Both the position numbers and the translations under genes were made by a program. A DNA stretch of 64,000 bases from Pseudomonas beijingensis (GTDB lineage Bacteria; Pseudomonadota; Gammaproteobacteria; Pseudomonadales; Pseudomonadaceae), in assembly GCF_030687295.1 (NCBI RefSeq), contig NZ_CP117425.1:434001-498000 (forward strand). Reading direction: 5' to 3'. Positions 10,464 through 19,012 of the stretch are shown here, piece by piece. Below the pieces are notes generated by a model, which ran no database searches, was not told the origin of the DNA, and saw only the letters and a program-made list of their open reading frames with translations. The first letter of the stretch is position 1. Every line of letters starts with the position of its first letter.

Positions 10464-12977
10464 TCAGCCCAGGGGCCAGTGTTGATGACAGGCCTGGCGC
10501 ACGGCGGCGGCACTGGCCAGGTTCAGCAATTCGGCGCTCAGGCACGCGCACTTGACGGTGTCGAGCTGGCGCACGCGCGCCTTGATCTCGCCAATCTGGG
10601 GCGGGCTGACCGACAGCTCGCGCACCCCCAGGCCCACCAGCACTGGCGTCGCCAAGGGATCGGAGGCCAGGGCTCCACATACCCCGACCCAGCGCCCGTG
10701 CTTCGCCGCGCCGGCGCAGGTCTGGGCGATCAGCCGCAACAGCGCCGGGTGCAGGGCATCGACCCGGGCGGCGAGACCTGCATGGTCGCGGTCCATGGCG
10801 AGGGTGTACTGGGACAGGTCGTTGGTGCCGATGGACAGGAAGTCCGCGTGCTCGGCCAGTTGTTCGGCCAGCAGGGCGGCGGCGGGTACTTCGATCATCA
10901 CCCCCAATTGCGGGCGTTCGCTGAGGCCGAGTTCGGCGCCCAAGGCATCGAGCCGCTGGCGGATGTGCAGCAGTTCGTCGACCTCGGTGACCATTGGCAA
11001 CAAGATCCGGCAGCGCTGCAGCGGGCGGATTTGCAACAGGGCCCGCAGTTGTTGATCCAGCAGTTCCGGGCGCACCTGGGCCAGGCGAATGCCTCGCAGG
11101 CCGAGCACCGGGTTGGCTTCAGCCGGCAGCGGCAGGTAGTCCAGTTGTTTGTCGCCGCCGACGTCGATGGTGCGGATGATCACCGGCCTGTCGCCCATGG
11201 CATCGAGCACGGCCTGATAGGCCTGGCGTTGCTCTTCTTCGTCGGGGGCGGTGTGGCGGTCGACGAAGAGGAATTCGGTTCGCAACAAGCCAACGCCATC
11301 GGCGCCGTTGGCGAAGGCCAGATTGGCTTCGGCGCTGGAGGCTACGTTGGCGGCGACTTCAACCTCCACCCCATCGACGGTTCGCGCCGGCGTGTGGGCG
11401 AGGGTCTGTTGCTGGGTGCGCAGGGCTGCGCGTCGGGTCTGTGCTTGCTGCACCTGCGCCAGGCGCTCGGCGGTTGGCTTGAGTTCGAGGCGGCCACCGT
11501 CAGCGTCCAGCACCACCGATTGCCCCGGCGCCAGTGCAAGCAGTGCCTCGCCCAACGCCACCAGGCAGGGCAGGCCTTTGCCACGGGCCAGGATCGCCAC
11601 GTGGGACGTCGCGCCGCCCTCGGCCATGCACACACCGGCCACGCCCTGGGCACTGAGTTGCAACAGGTCCGACGGGGTCAGCTCCTGCGCGACAACAATG
11701 GCGCCCGTCGGTACGTCGAATTGCCAGGCTTCCCCCAACAGCACCCGCAGGACCCGCTGGCGCAAGTCGTGCAGATCATTGGCGCGCTCGGCCAGCAGCG
11801 TGCTTTGCAGTTGCCGCAGCACTTGGCATTGCACGTCGATGGAGCGACTCCAGGCGTGGGGCGCGGCGCAACCTTGCTCGATCGACAGGTCAGCGGCGTC
11901 CAGCAGGACCGGGTCTTCCAGCAACGCCAGGTGGGCACTGAAGATCGCTTGCTCATCGACGTGACGTCGGGCCTTGGCGTTTTCCAGGGTCAACTGGATC
12001 TCGCGACTGACGTGCGCCAAGGCATCGCGCAGCCGTTGCCGTTGTTCGGTGACGTCGTGACCCCCGCCATCCTCGGGCAACTGAATGCCTTGCAAGCGAA
12101 CCAGCGGTCCGCTCACCAGGCCGGGCGCGGCGCATACGCCGAGCAGCACACCGTCTTCGGCGCTACGGCTGGGTGCCTTGGCCGGCGGCGCTTCGGCGTG
12201 GGCCTCTTCGGCCAGGGCGGTGGACAGGGTGGTCAGCAGCGCTTGCAACGCCGCTTCGGCATCGCTGCCACGGCAACTGACGTGCACTTCGGCCTGTTCG
12301 GTGATCGCCAGGCCCATCATGCCCATCACACTGTCGCAGGACGCCGATCGACCGCTGAAGTGCAGGTGCGAGCGACTCTTGAAGCCTTGGGCGGTCTGGC
12401 GAACCAAGGCCGCCGGCCGCGCGTGCAGGCCGCCTCGATGGGCGATACGGACCTGGCCGAACACTTCAATGCCGATGTCCGGCTCATCGTCGCGTGTTTC
12501 ACCCGGTGTCTTGGCGACGATGTGTAGCAATGGCTCGCCGACCTTGACCCCTTTGAGGGTAATGGGCCGAGCCAGGAAGTGCTCGCCATTGGTGATGATC
12601 AGCAGGCTGACCAGGCTTTTGCAGCGCTGCGCCACGCTGTCCAGGTCATAACGCAGCAGCGCCTGGCCGTTGCTGACCCGCGTGCCTTCCTTGACCAGCA
12701 TGGAAAACCCGTCGCCCTGCAACTCGACGGTGTCCAGCCCCAGGTGCAGGAGCAGTTCGGCGCCGTTGTCGGCCCGCAAGGTCACGGCGTGGCCGGTGCG
12801 AGCGACGTGGATCACTTCGCCGTCACAGGGGGCGTAGAGGGTGTCGTTCAGCGGATCGATGGCGATCCCGTCGCCCATGGCGCCGCTGGCGAACACCGCG
12901 TCCGGGACGTTGGCGAGGGTGAGCACCGGCCCGCTGAGCGGGGCGCTGAGGGTCAGCTCTTTATTGTTGTTGGACAT
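10464..12977 (-). CDS. nagF: Multiphosphoryl transfer protein EIIA-HPr-EI for GlcNAc
   Basis: An 837-residue fusion that carries phosphate from phosphoenolpyruvate to NagE. Residues about 15-150 are a Crr-type EIIA (active His78 in HLGLDTVEL). Residues about 170-260 are HPr (His185 in GLHARPAALV). The rest is Enzyme I, with the phospho-His motif GGATSHVAILARG, the PEP-binding LLRTEFLF region and the C-terminal GTNDLSQYTLAMDRD and GVCGALASDP motifs. All catalytic histidines are present. A non-conserved linker rich in Ala, Pro and Glu joins HPr to EI. It is encoded 54 bases after nagB and 33 bases before nagE. Confidence 0.96.
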   Translation of the reverse strand: MSNNNKELTLSAPLSGPVLTLANVPDAVFASGAMGDGIAIDPLNDTLYAPCDGEVIHVARTGHAVTLRADNGAELLLHLGLDTVELQGDGFSMLVKEGTRVSNGQALLRYDLDSVAQRCKSLVSLLIITNGEHFLARPITLKGVKVGEPLLHIVAKTPGETRDDEPDIGIEVFGQVRIAHRGGLHARPAALVRQTAQGFKSRSHLHFSGRSASCDSVMGMMGLAITEQAEVHVSCRGSDAEAALQALLTTLSTALAEEAHAEAPPAKAPSRSAEDGVLLGVCAAPGLVSGPLVRLQGIQLPEDGGGHDVTEQRQRLRDALAHVSREIQLTLENAKARRHVDEQAIFSAHLALLEDPVLLDAADLSIEQGCAAPHAWSRSIDVQCQVLRQLQSTLLAERANDLHDLRQRVLRVLLGEAWQFDVPTGAIVVAQELTPSDLLQLSAQGVAGVCMAEGGATSHVAILARGKGLPCLVALGEALLALAPGQSVVLDADGGRLELKPTAERLAQVQQAQTRRAALRTQQQTLAHTPARTVDGVEVEVAANVASSAEANLAFANGADGVGLLRTEFLFVDRHTAPDEEEQRQAYQAVLDAMGDRPVIIRTIDVGGDKQLDYLPLPAEANPVLGLRGIRLAQVRPELLDQQLRALLQIRPLQRCRILLPMVTEVDELLHIRQRLDALGAELGLSERPQLGVMIEVPAAALLAEQLAEHADFLSIGTNDLSQYTLAMDRDHAGLAARVDALHPALLRLIAQTCAGAAKHGRWVGVCGALASDPLATPVLVGLGVRELSVSPPQIGEIKARVRQLDTVKCACLSAELLNLASAAAVRQACHQHWPLG

Positions 12978-13031
12978 GGGCTCGCTCTCTTCGAAATCTC
13001 ATTGGCCTTCTATTAAAAGAAAGCCGTCGGT

Positions 13032-14054
13032 TCAGTGGGTCCGGGTGACCTTGCTCAAGTGCCGTGGCTGGTCCGGGTCCAGGCCTCGGGCCTCGGCCAG
13101 GCTGGCGGCCATCCGGTAAAAACTCTGGATCGCCAGGATCGGGTCCAGGGCCGGGTGTTCGGCGCGGATCAGCGTCAGGTCACGCTCGGCGATGTCATCG
13201 GGCGCGGCCAGCAGCACCCGAGCGCCGCGCTGGCGCATGTCGGCGGCCAGGCTCAACACGCCGGCCTGCTCGGCACCGCGGGGGGCGAACACCAGCAGCG
13301 GGTAATGCTCGTCGATCAACGCCATCGGTCCGTGGCGGACCTCGGCGCTGCTGAAGGCTTCGGCCTGGATCGCCGAGGTCTCCTTGAATTTGAGCGCCGC
13401 TTCCTGAGCGATGGCGAACCCGGCGCCACGGCCGATGACCATCAAGCGCTGACAGTCGCGCAGGGCTTCGACCGCGGCGCTCCAATCCTGGCTCGCGGCA
13501 TCGCGCAGGCCTGCGGGCAGCGCGGTGCCGGCTTCAAGCAACTCGGCATCGTCTTTCCAATGGGCTACCAGGCGCGCGCTGGCGCTGAGGGTGGCGATGA
13601 AGCTCTTGGTGGCGGCGACACTGCTTTCGATGCCGGCGCACAAGGGCACGCTGAATTCACAGGCTGCCTCCAGCGGAGAATCCTCTGCGTTGACCATCGC
13701 CACACTCAACGCGCCACGCTTGCGCAACAGACGCAGGCTGTTCACCAGGTCCGGGCTTTGCCCCGATTGGGAGAACGCGAACGCCACCTGGCCGCTGACC
13801 TTCAGCGGCGCCTGTTGCATGGTCACGACCGACATCGGCAATGAGGCCACCGGCAAACCCAGTTGTTGCATGGTCAAGTAGGCGAAGTAGCTGGCGGCGT
13901 GGTCGGAGCTGCCACGGGCCACGGTCATCGCCACTTGCGGCGGCTGACGGCGCAGGCGCCCGGCAATTTCCTGCAGGGCCGGGTCCAATCGCTGCAATTG
14001 GCGCTCGACGGCGTCGCACGAGCTCAGGGCCTCTTCAAGCATTTTGGAAGTCAA
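13032..14054 (-). CDS. nagB: SIS-domain glucosamine-6-phosphate deaminase (NagB-II / GlmS-like)
   Basis: Predicted to convert glucosamine-6-phosphate to fructose-6-phosphate and ammonia. The 340-residue protein has two sugar-isomerase (SIS) domains like the C-terminal half of GlmS, with no glutaminase domain. Motifs are ARGSSDHAASYFAYL, FSQSGQSPDLV, KSFIATLSA and FKETSAIQAEAFSSAEVRHG. It replaces the classical NagB fold. The best ribosome-binding site (AAGGAG) is correctly spaced for a TTG start at 14054; an ATG at 14042 is the alternative. It overlaps the end of nagA by 20 bases, which implies coupled translation. The deaminase assignment is by family and operon; a general SIS isomerase role cannot be excluded. 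Confidence 0.9.
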   Translation of the reverse strand: MTSKMLEEALSSCDAVERQLQRLDPALQEIAGRLRRQPPQVAMTVARGSSDHAASYFAYLTMQQLGLPVASLPMSVVTMQQAPLKVSGQVAFAFSQSGQSPDLVNSLRLLRKRGALSVAMVNAEDSPLEAACEFSVPLCAGIESSVAATKSFIATLSASARLVAHWKDDAELLEAGTALPAGLRDAASQDWSAAVEALRDCQRLMVIGRGAGFAIAQEAALKFKETSAIQAEAFSSAEVRHGPMALIDEHYPLLVFAPRGAEQAGVLSLAADMRQRGARVLLAAPDDIAERDLTLIRAEHPALDPILAIQSFYRMAASLAEARGLDPDQPRHLSKVTRTH

Positions 14055-15141
14055 TGGCTTCTCCTTCGACCATCACGTCGGTCAGGTTCAGGGCTCGGTC
14101 AAGGCGCACACAGTCGGCCCAGGCGCCGGGTTGCAGGCGTCCGCGCTCGGGCAGGCCGAGGTAGTCGGCGGGGAATTGCGACAGGCGTTGCGAGGCTTCG
14201 TCGAGGGGCAGGCCGATTTTCACCAGGTTGCGCAGGGCTTGGTCCATGGTCAGGGTGCTGCCGGCCAGCGTTCCGTCGGCCAGGCGCACCCCGCCCAGGC
14301 ATTTGGTGACGGTGTGGCTGCCCAGCTTGTATTCGCCGTCGGGCATGCCGGCGGCGGCGGTGGAGTCGGTGACGCAATACAGGCACGGGATCGAACGCAA
14401 GGCCACGCGCATGGCCCCGGGGTGCACGTGCAGCAGATCCGGGATCAGCTCGGCATATTGCGCATGGGCCAGCGCCGCGCCGACGATGCCCGGTTCGCGG
14501 TGATGCAGCGGGCTCATGGCGTTATACAAATGGGTGAAACTGCTGGCTCCGGCGGCGAGTGCCGCGACGCCTTCTTCATAACTGCCCAGGGTATGGCCGA
14601 TCTGCATGCGCACGCCCCGGGCGCTGAGGGTGCGAATCAAAGCGTCGTGGCCGGCGATCTCCGGCGCGATGGTGATTACCCGGATCGGTGCCAGGCCCAG
14701 GTAGGTCTCCACTTCGGCCATCAACGCGGTGTGGGCGAAGTTCGGTTGGGCGCCGAGTTTGCCGGGGTTGATATAGGGACCTTCCAAATGCACCCCCAAC
14801 ACGCGTGCGCTGCCGCTGGGCCGCTGTTCGCAAAACTCACCGAGGGCCTTGAGCACGCTGGCGATTTCTTCGCTCGGCGCGGTCATGGTGGTGGCGAGCA
14901 GCGCCGTGGTGCCGAAGCGCACATGGGTGCGGGCAATGGTTTCGAACGCCGGCGCGCCTTCCATGATGTCCTTGCCGCCACCGCCGTGCACATGCAGGTC
15001 GATGAAGCCGGGCAGCAGGTAGGGCAGGTCGTTGCTCGTCGGGTCGCAGGGTTGGCCGTCGATGGACACGACCTTGCCGTGTTCATGGACCAGGCGGCCG
15101 CGTATCCAGCCGTTGGCGGTGAGGATGTTGTCTTCGGACAT
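14035..15141 (-). CDS. nagA: N-acetylglucosamine-6-phosphate deacetylase
   Basis: Removes acetate from GlcNAc-6-phosphate to give glucosamine-6-phosphate, the substrate of the next gene. This amidohydrolase-fold protein (368 aa from the ATG at 15141) shows the metal-binding HVHGG motif (GFIDLHVHGGGGKDIMEG), a conserved Glu in HLEGPYINP, IGHTLGSYEEGVAA, SFTHLYNAMSP and the catalytic Asp in VTDSTAAAGMPDG. Reading from further upstream would add 21 residues lying inside the nagR-nagA junction; the chosen start leaves 17 bases after nagR. Confidence 0.97.
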   Translation of the reverse strand: MSEDNILTANGWIRGRLVHEHGKVVSIDGQPCDPTSNDLPYLLPGFIDLHVHGGGGKDIMEGAPAFETIARTHVRFGTTALLATTMTAPSEEIASVLKALGEFCEQRPSGSARVLGVHLEGPYINPGKLGAQPNFAHTALMAEVETYLGLAPIRVITIAPEIAGHDALIRTLSARGVRMQIGHTLGSYEEGVAALAAGASSFTHLYNAMSPLHHREPGIVGAALAHAQYAELIPDLLHVHPGAMRVALRSIPCLYCVTDSTAAAGMPDGEYKLGSHTVTKCLGGVRLADGTLAGSTLTMDQALRNLVKIGLPLDEASQRLSQFPADYLGLPERGRLQPGAWADCVRLDRALNLTDVMVEGEAIDFQNA

Positions 15142-15158
15142 TGGGATTCTCTGATCGT

Positions 15159-15890
15159 CTAGCGCCGCAACTCTGCGACAAAGTCGTAGTAGTCGTTGCG
15201 GCAATAGGTATCGGTGACTTCGATGGGCGTGTTGTCTTCCAGGTAGCAGACCCGGGTCATCAGCAGCATCGCGGTGCCGGGGGCGATGCCCACCAGGGCG
15301 GCGAACTCGTCCGAGGCGTTGATGGCCTGGATGTGTTGCAGGGCGCGTACCACCGGTTTGCCGATGCCGTCGAGGAATTCATACAGCGAATCGCCTACCG
15401 CCTGTGGCTTGGGAATGATCGAGGCGGGCAGGGTGCTCATCTCGATGGCCATGACCGTGTCGTCGGCCTTGCGCAGCCGTTTGAGCCGGGCGACTTTGTC
15501 CGTGGGCGACAGGCCCAGGCGAATCAGTTCTTCGTGGGTTGGCGGGGTGATTTCCCGCTCCAGCCATTGGGAGCCGGGCACGAAGCCTTTGAGGCGGAGC
15601 ATTTCGCTGAAGCCGCTAAGGCGCGAGAGCGGTTGTTCGAGGCGCGGGGTGATGAACGTTCCCGAGCCTTGGTTGCGGCGGATCAGGCCTTGTTCGAACA
15701 GCACTTCCAGCGCTTTGCGGGCGGTGACCCGGGAAATGCCCAGTTGCTCGCTCAGGCTGCGTTCGGACGGCATCGCTTGCTCGGCTTTCCACTGGCCGGC
15801 GTGGATGGCGGCTTCCAGGTTGCGGGCCAGTTGCAGGTAGAGCGGGGTGGGTTGGGTGTCGTCGGGGCGCAGGGTCAGGATGTTGTTCAT
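15159..15890 (-). CDS. nagR: GntR/HutC-family transcriptional regulator of the nag operon
   Basis: A 243-residue regulator with an N-terminal winged helix-turn-helix (PLYLQLARNLEAAIHAGQW, SERSLSEQLGISRVTARKAL, GSGTFITPRLEQPLS) and a C-terminal UTRA effector domain (about residues 90-240). Members of this family sense phosphorylated amino sugars such as GlcNAc-6-P. The start at 15890 matches the family; 27 upstream codons are in frame but poorly conserved. It is the first gene of the nag operon, so it probably also controls itself. Repeated ATACCA/TGGTAT boxes lie 59-200 bases upstream. Confidence 0.92.
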   Translation of the reverse strand: MNNILTLRPDDTQPTPLYLQLARNLEAAIHAGQWKAEQAMPSERSLSEQLGISRVTARKALEVLFEQGLIRRNQGSGTFITPRLEQPLSRLSGFSEMLRLKGFVPGSQWLEREITPPTHEELIRLGLSPTDKVARLKRLRKADDTVMAIEMSTLPASIIPKPQAVGDSLYEFLDGIGKPVVRALQHIQAINASDEFAALVGIAPGTAMLLMTRVCYLEDNTPIEVTDTYCRNDYYDFVAELRR

Positions 15891-15946
15891 TTGTTTGTCC
15901 GATGCGGTTTTTGTGGGCGTTGTCGCTCGGTGATTGGGGTGGAAGC

Positions 15947-16090
15947 TAATACCACTTGAATACCATGTCAACGGTGCTTTTTTGGGGTTGGCTAGTGTTT
16001 TATGGGGGTTTCTAAGGGTTGTTTTTTAAGTGGTATTAGGGTGGTGGAGGTGGGGTGTTGAATTACAGCGTTTTTAGAGGTCAGTGGTAT
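15947..16090. promoter_or_regulatory. Putative NagR operator region
   Basis: Upstream of nagR are four TGGTAT half-sites: ATACCA at 15949-15954 and 15960-15965 (11 bases apart, about one helical turn) and TGGTAT at 16031-16036 and 16085-16090 in the opposite orientation. TAATACCACTT (15947-15957) and AAGTGGTATTA (16028-16038) are perfect inverted copies. HutC-type GntR regulators usually bind TGGT-centred palindromes. The assignment to NagR is inference from position. Confidence 0.55.
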
Positions 16091-16175
16091 GCATGGGGCG
16101 GGGGTTTGAAATTTGATATTTATTTTTAGTAGTTTGTTTTTTGGGCGGTGTGTATATCCGTTTCTTCGGTAATGG

Positions 16176-16425
16176 CCACTTAGGGTTCCGCCCTGACGGC
16201 GGGTCACTTTCGAAAAGCCCGGAAGCCGGCCCAGTCGAAAGTAACCAAAGCGCTTCTGCCCCACCACTTGGCACCTCGCTTAGGCTCGGTGTGCCCTCAC
16301 TCCGGCATTGCTCCGTGGGCCCGCCGCGAAGGGCCATCCATGGCCCAGCGCGGCTAACCCGGCATCCATGCCGGGATGCCCACTGCGCAATGCCTGCGTT
16401 CGGCCAGCGTGGTTAACGGGGCGCT
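16176..16425. repeat. GC-rich dispersed palindromic repeat
   Basis: This stretch of about 250 bases contains nested palindromes (GGGCCATCCATGGCCC at about 16331-16346; CCCGGCATCCATGCCGGG at about 16358-16375) and mirrored CACTTTCG/CGAAAGT arms at about 16205-16241. I recall similar sequence as a large dispersed intergenic repeat in fluorescent pseudomonads; that is memory, not a search. No credible coding region is seen. With the REP cluster after it, it fills most of the 1.1-kb gap between nagR and the toxin-like gene. Confidence 0.6.
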
Positions 16426-16447
16426 GAGATCAACGTCCACCCCACCA

Positions 16448-16940
16448 CGAGGCGGCCTGATAGCCGACCTGGCTCACCCAGTCGTACACCCGTCAGATCT
16501 GTGGGAGCAAAGCTTGCTCGCGAGGCGGCCTGACAGCCGACCTGGCTCTCCCAGTCGTACTCCGATTCCCCTGTGGGAGCGGGCTTGCTCGCGAAGGCGG
16601 CATAACAGCCAACGAGGATGTTGAATGTACTGGCCTCTTCGCGAGCAAGCCCGCTCCCACAAGGTGTTTGCGGCGTATATGAGTGTTGTGGCGGCTGAAA
16701 ATCCAATGTGGGAGCGAGCTTGCTCGCGATGGCGGTGGTTCAGTCACATGGATATTGGGTTTGCTGGCCTCATCGCGAGCAAGCTCGCTCCCACAAGGGA
16801 CTGGTGTCGATCACAAATCCTGTGGTCCACACAAACCCACTGTGGGAGCGAGCTTGCTCGCGATAAATCGAAAGACGAACACAAAAAAACCGGCAGAACA
16901 CCGATCCTGTGGCGAAGGAGCAAGCTCCCTCGCCACAATG
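16448..16940. repeat. REP/REPIN array with a 73-base tandem duplication
   Basis: Five or more REP arms: about 16500-16523, a REPIN at 16572-16662, another at 16709-16794, a single arm at about 16841-16865, and a short GTGGCGAAGGAGC/GCTCCCTCGCCAC inverted pair at about 16911-16936. A segment around GGCGGCCTGATAGCCGACCT (from 16451) is repeated 73 bases downstream with few changes. No gene is apparent. Confidence 0.8.
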
Positions 16941-17001
16941 GTTCACACGAGCCTTGAGTAAACAGCATCAACCAACCTGACTGCACCGCGAGGCTGGAAA
17001 A

Positions 17002-18075
17002 CTATTGGTGGATGTTTTCGCGCCGGCAAACTTCTTTCTCTATGCCAATGCACTCGACCGGTTCACTCACGCCTTTCTCGAAACGCCGGGCGTTCATCAA
17101 CAAGCCTCCCTTGATACCGCCGATGAACGCGAAGGCGCCTTCACGGGAACCCGCGTTACGTACCGACAAATCCACCGCCACGCTGTTGGGCCTGACTTCA
17201 TAGACCCAGCCGCCGTTCGAGGCTTCCTGGGTGGCCCAGAGCTTGGCTTCGCTATAGTCGCGAAATGCCACAACGATCGATTGCGCCAGATGATCCTCCT
17301 GATACATCGCGAATCTCAAGTTCGGTGGCAAAGAGTTCAAGCCCCGTAACCCATTGGTCAGCGCATCCGCGCCCTGCACGGGGTTGACCTTCGTAGAGCC
17401 GACGGCCCAAAGGGATTCCTGGGACTTTACCCATGCCAAACCCTCTCGAGGCGTCAGCCGGTTCCAGTCGATGGCCATCACCGCGACCTCCCGCATCGTC
17501 TCGTGGCCGGTGGGCTCCCGGTAGTTTGGGTTCGTCCTGCAATCGGCAAGATTGTGTGCCTTGCAGGCCTGCTTGATAAAGTGCGCCTTGACCCCGCCCG
17601 GGTAGCTGATTTCCTCCTCACCGGGAAAGGGCCCCCCCGATTGCACCTGATCGATTCCGTGGGGGGCCCTGAACTCGTACACCCACTCGCTGGCGTAGTG
17701 CTGGGCGATCAGTTGATTGCGGGTTGCGCTGCTGAACACCGTCCCTGCGCTTCCGCTCGCGTGGGTGATCCAGTCGTACCCCCATTGCTCCACGGGAGTG
17801 CCATCGGCTTTGGGCAACAGCCCCTGGGTGAAGGCACTGAGGCCCTGACCCGTCGTATCGCCCCGGTAGAGCGTGTCCATGTCGGTACGCCAGCGCAACC
17901 AGGGCGTGGTCTTGCGGATATCCACGCTCGAATCCGCCGCGACCTGAAGCCAGGCGGTATACCACGGCTCCTCTTTTCCATCGGCTCCCCACGCGTCTGC
18001 GCCCGGTTGCCACATACCTGCGAACACCACTGCCGCGACAGCAGTTACCCGTATGAAGTTGTTATGGGTTGTCAT
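17002..18075 (-). CDS. Putative secreted mono-ADP-ribosyltransferase (cholera/pertussis-toxin-like A subunit)
   Basis: Predicted to transfer ADP-ribose from NAD to a protein target. The 357-residue product (ATG at 18075, AAGG site upstream) has a Sec-type signal peptide (about residues 1-29). The R-S-E signature of the enterotoxin A/pertussis S1 group is visible. Arg71 lies in TLYRGDTT (cholera toxin LYRADSR), Ser115-Ser116 in VFSSATRN (the STS strand), and Glu153 and Glu155 in GEEEISYPGGV (cholera toxin YEQEVSALGGI). Residues about 220-335 repeat the same fold in degenerate form. Cysteine pairs at 171/179 and 342/350 could form disulfides. No B-subunit gene, prophage or secretion gene is adjacent. 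Activity and target are unknown; an inactive relative is possible. Confidence 0.78.
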   Translation of the reverse strand: MTTHNNFIRVTAVAAVVFAGMWQPGADAWGADGKEEPWYTAWLQVAADSSVDIRKTTPWLRWRTDMDTLYRGDTTGQGLSAFTQGLLPKADGTPVEQWGYDWITHASGSAGTVFSSATRNQLIAQHYASEWVYEFRAPHGIDQVQSGGPFPGEEEISYPGGVKAHFIKQACKAHNLADCRTNPNYREPTGHETMREVAVMAIDWNRLTPREGLAWVKSQESLWAVGSTKVNPVQGADALTNGLRGLNSLPPNLRFAMYQEDHLAQSIVVAFRDYSEAKLWATQEASNGGWVYEVRPNSVAVDLSVRNAGSREGAFAFIGGIKGGLLMNARRFEKGVSEPVECIGIEKEVCRRENIHQ

Positions 18076-18308
18076 GATTTGATGCCTTATCTGAACGGTG
18101 AAGCCCGTCGAATCACATACGTCATGACTGCCTATGCTTCGACGTGACACATCTCACGTTGGATTCTGCGGGGCGTCGAGCCACCGCATCAGTTCTGAGG
18201 GTAGATCAAGGCTGGGGGAGGGGGGCGTTGCGCTTCCGGGGACTTGTAACAGGAAGTGGGAGTTCTGGCCTTTGGGTGTCACAAAAATACCAGTGAGCAC
18301 AGAGCCCC

Positions 18309-18442
18309 CTGTGGCGAGGGGATTTATCCCCGTTGGGCTGCGCAGCAGTCCTAAAGCATTGAACTCAATCTTCCTGGCACACCGAGTTGCCTGATTTGGG
18401 GGCCGCTTCGCAGCCCAGCGGGGATAAATCCCCTCGCCACAG
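18309..18442. repeat. Long GTGGCGAGGGGATT-type REPIN
   Basis: Inverted arms CTGTGGCGAGGGGATTTATC and complement, each continuing into CCCGTTGGGCTGCG, are separated by about 60 bases. Apart from the promoter of the toxin-like gene, this is the only structure I see in the 389-base gap 18076-18464. Confidence 0.85.
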
Positions 18443-18464
18443 GGATCTCATGTGTGGTCGGGGG

Positions 18465-18971
18465 CTACGGACGGATTTCGATCATCGTCCCATCCGGCAC
18501 CAGGTTCCAGACTTCGCGCATGTCCACGTTGCGCATGGCGATGCAGCCGTCGGTCCAGTCCAGCGTATGGAACAACTGCTCAGGGTTCTCTTCCGAATCC
18601 GGTGTGCCGTGGATCATGATCATGCCCCCTGGCTCCACACCTTCGCGGCGGGCGCGGGCGGCGTCGCTGATGTTGGGGTAGGAAATGTGCATCGACAGGT
18701 AGAAGCGGTCGCTGGTCTTGCGCCAGTCCAGCCAATAAAAACCTTCGGGGGTACGCTTGTCGCCTTCTATCAGCTTGGGGCCTTTTTTGGCGCCCTTGCC
18801 CAGGGAGATGCGATAGGTCTTGAGCGGCTTGCCGTCGTTGATCAATTGCAATTGATGGGCGGACTTGAGCACCAGCACTTTTTCGATGACCTTGCCGTTG
18901 TAGGTACCCACGGCGGCGGCCTGGCACACAGCGGTGAACGACAAGCAGAACAGGACAAGCAACCAGCGCAT
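18465..18971 (-). CDS. L,D-transpeptidase (YkuD/ErfK family)
   Basis: A 168-residue secreted enzyme with a signal peptide ending near VCQA (residue 18) and a YkuD domain. The catalytic HG...C motif is complete: IMIHGTPDS and, 20 residues on, WTDGCIAMRN with the nucleophile Cys. Such enzymes make 3-3 cross-links in peptidoglycan or attach lipoproteins to it. It is a short version without LysM or PG-binding domains, like the ErfK/YafK proteins of Pseudomonas. It is followed at 41 bases by a NUDIX gene on the same strand. Substrate not determinable from sequence. Confidence 0.92.
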   Translation of the reverse strand: MRWLLVLFCLSFTAVCQAAAVGTYNGKVIEKVLVLKSAHQLQLINDGKPLKTYRISLGKGAKKGPKLIEGDKRTPEGFYWLDWRKTSDRFYLSMHISYPNISDAARARREGVEPGGMIMIHGTPDSEENPEQLFHTLDWTDGCIAMRNVDMREVWNLVPDGTMIEIRP

Positions 18972-19012
18972 TGAAACGGTATCCCTAGAGGTGTCGCGGC
19001 TATATTAATTTT

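Noticed and set aside
10299..12527. Long plus-strand open frame opposite nagF
   Set aside because: Gln/His/Gly-rich translation without motifs; antisense shadow of an 837-residue gene with clear catalytic sites.
16141..16416. Short coding frames in the palindromic element
   Set aside because: They cross nested palindromes and have Pro/Arg-rich, non-conserved translations; typical artefacts of this kind of repeat.
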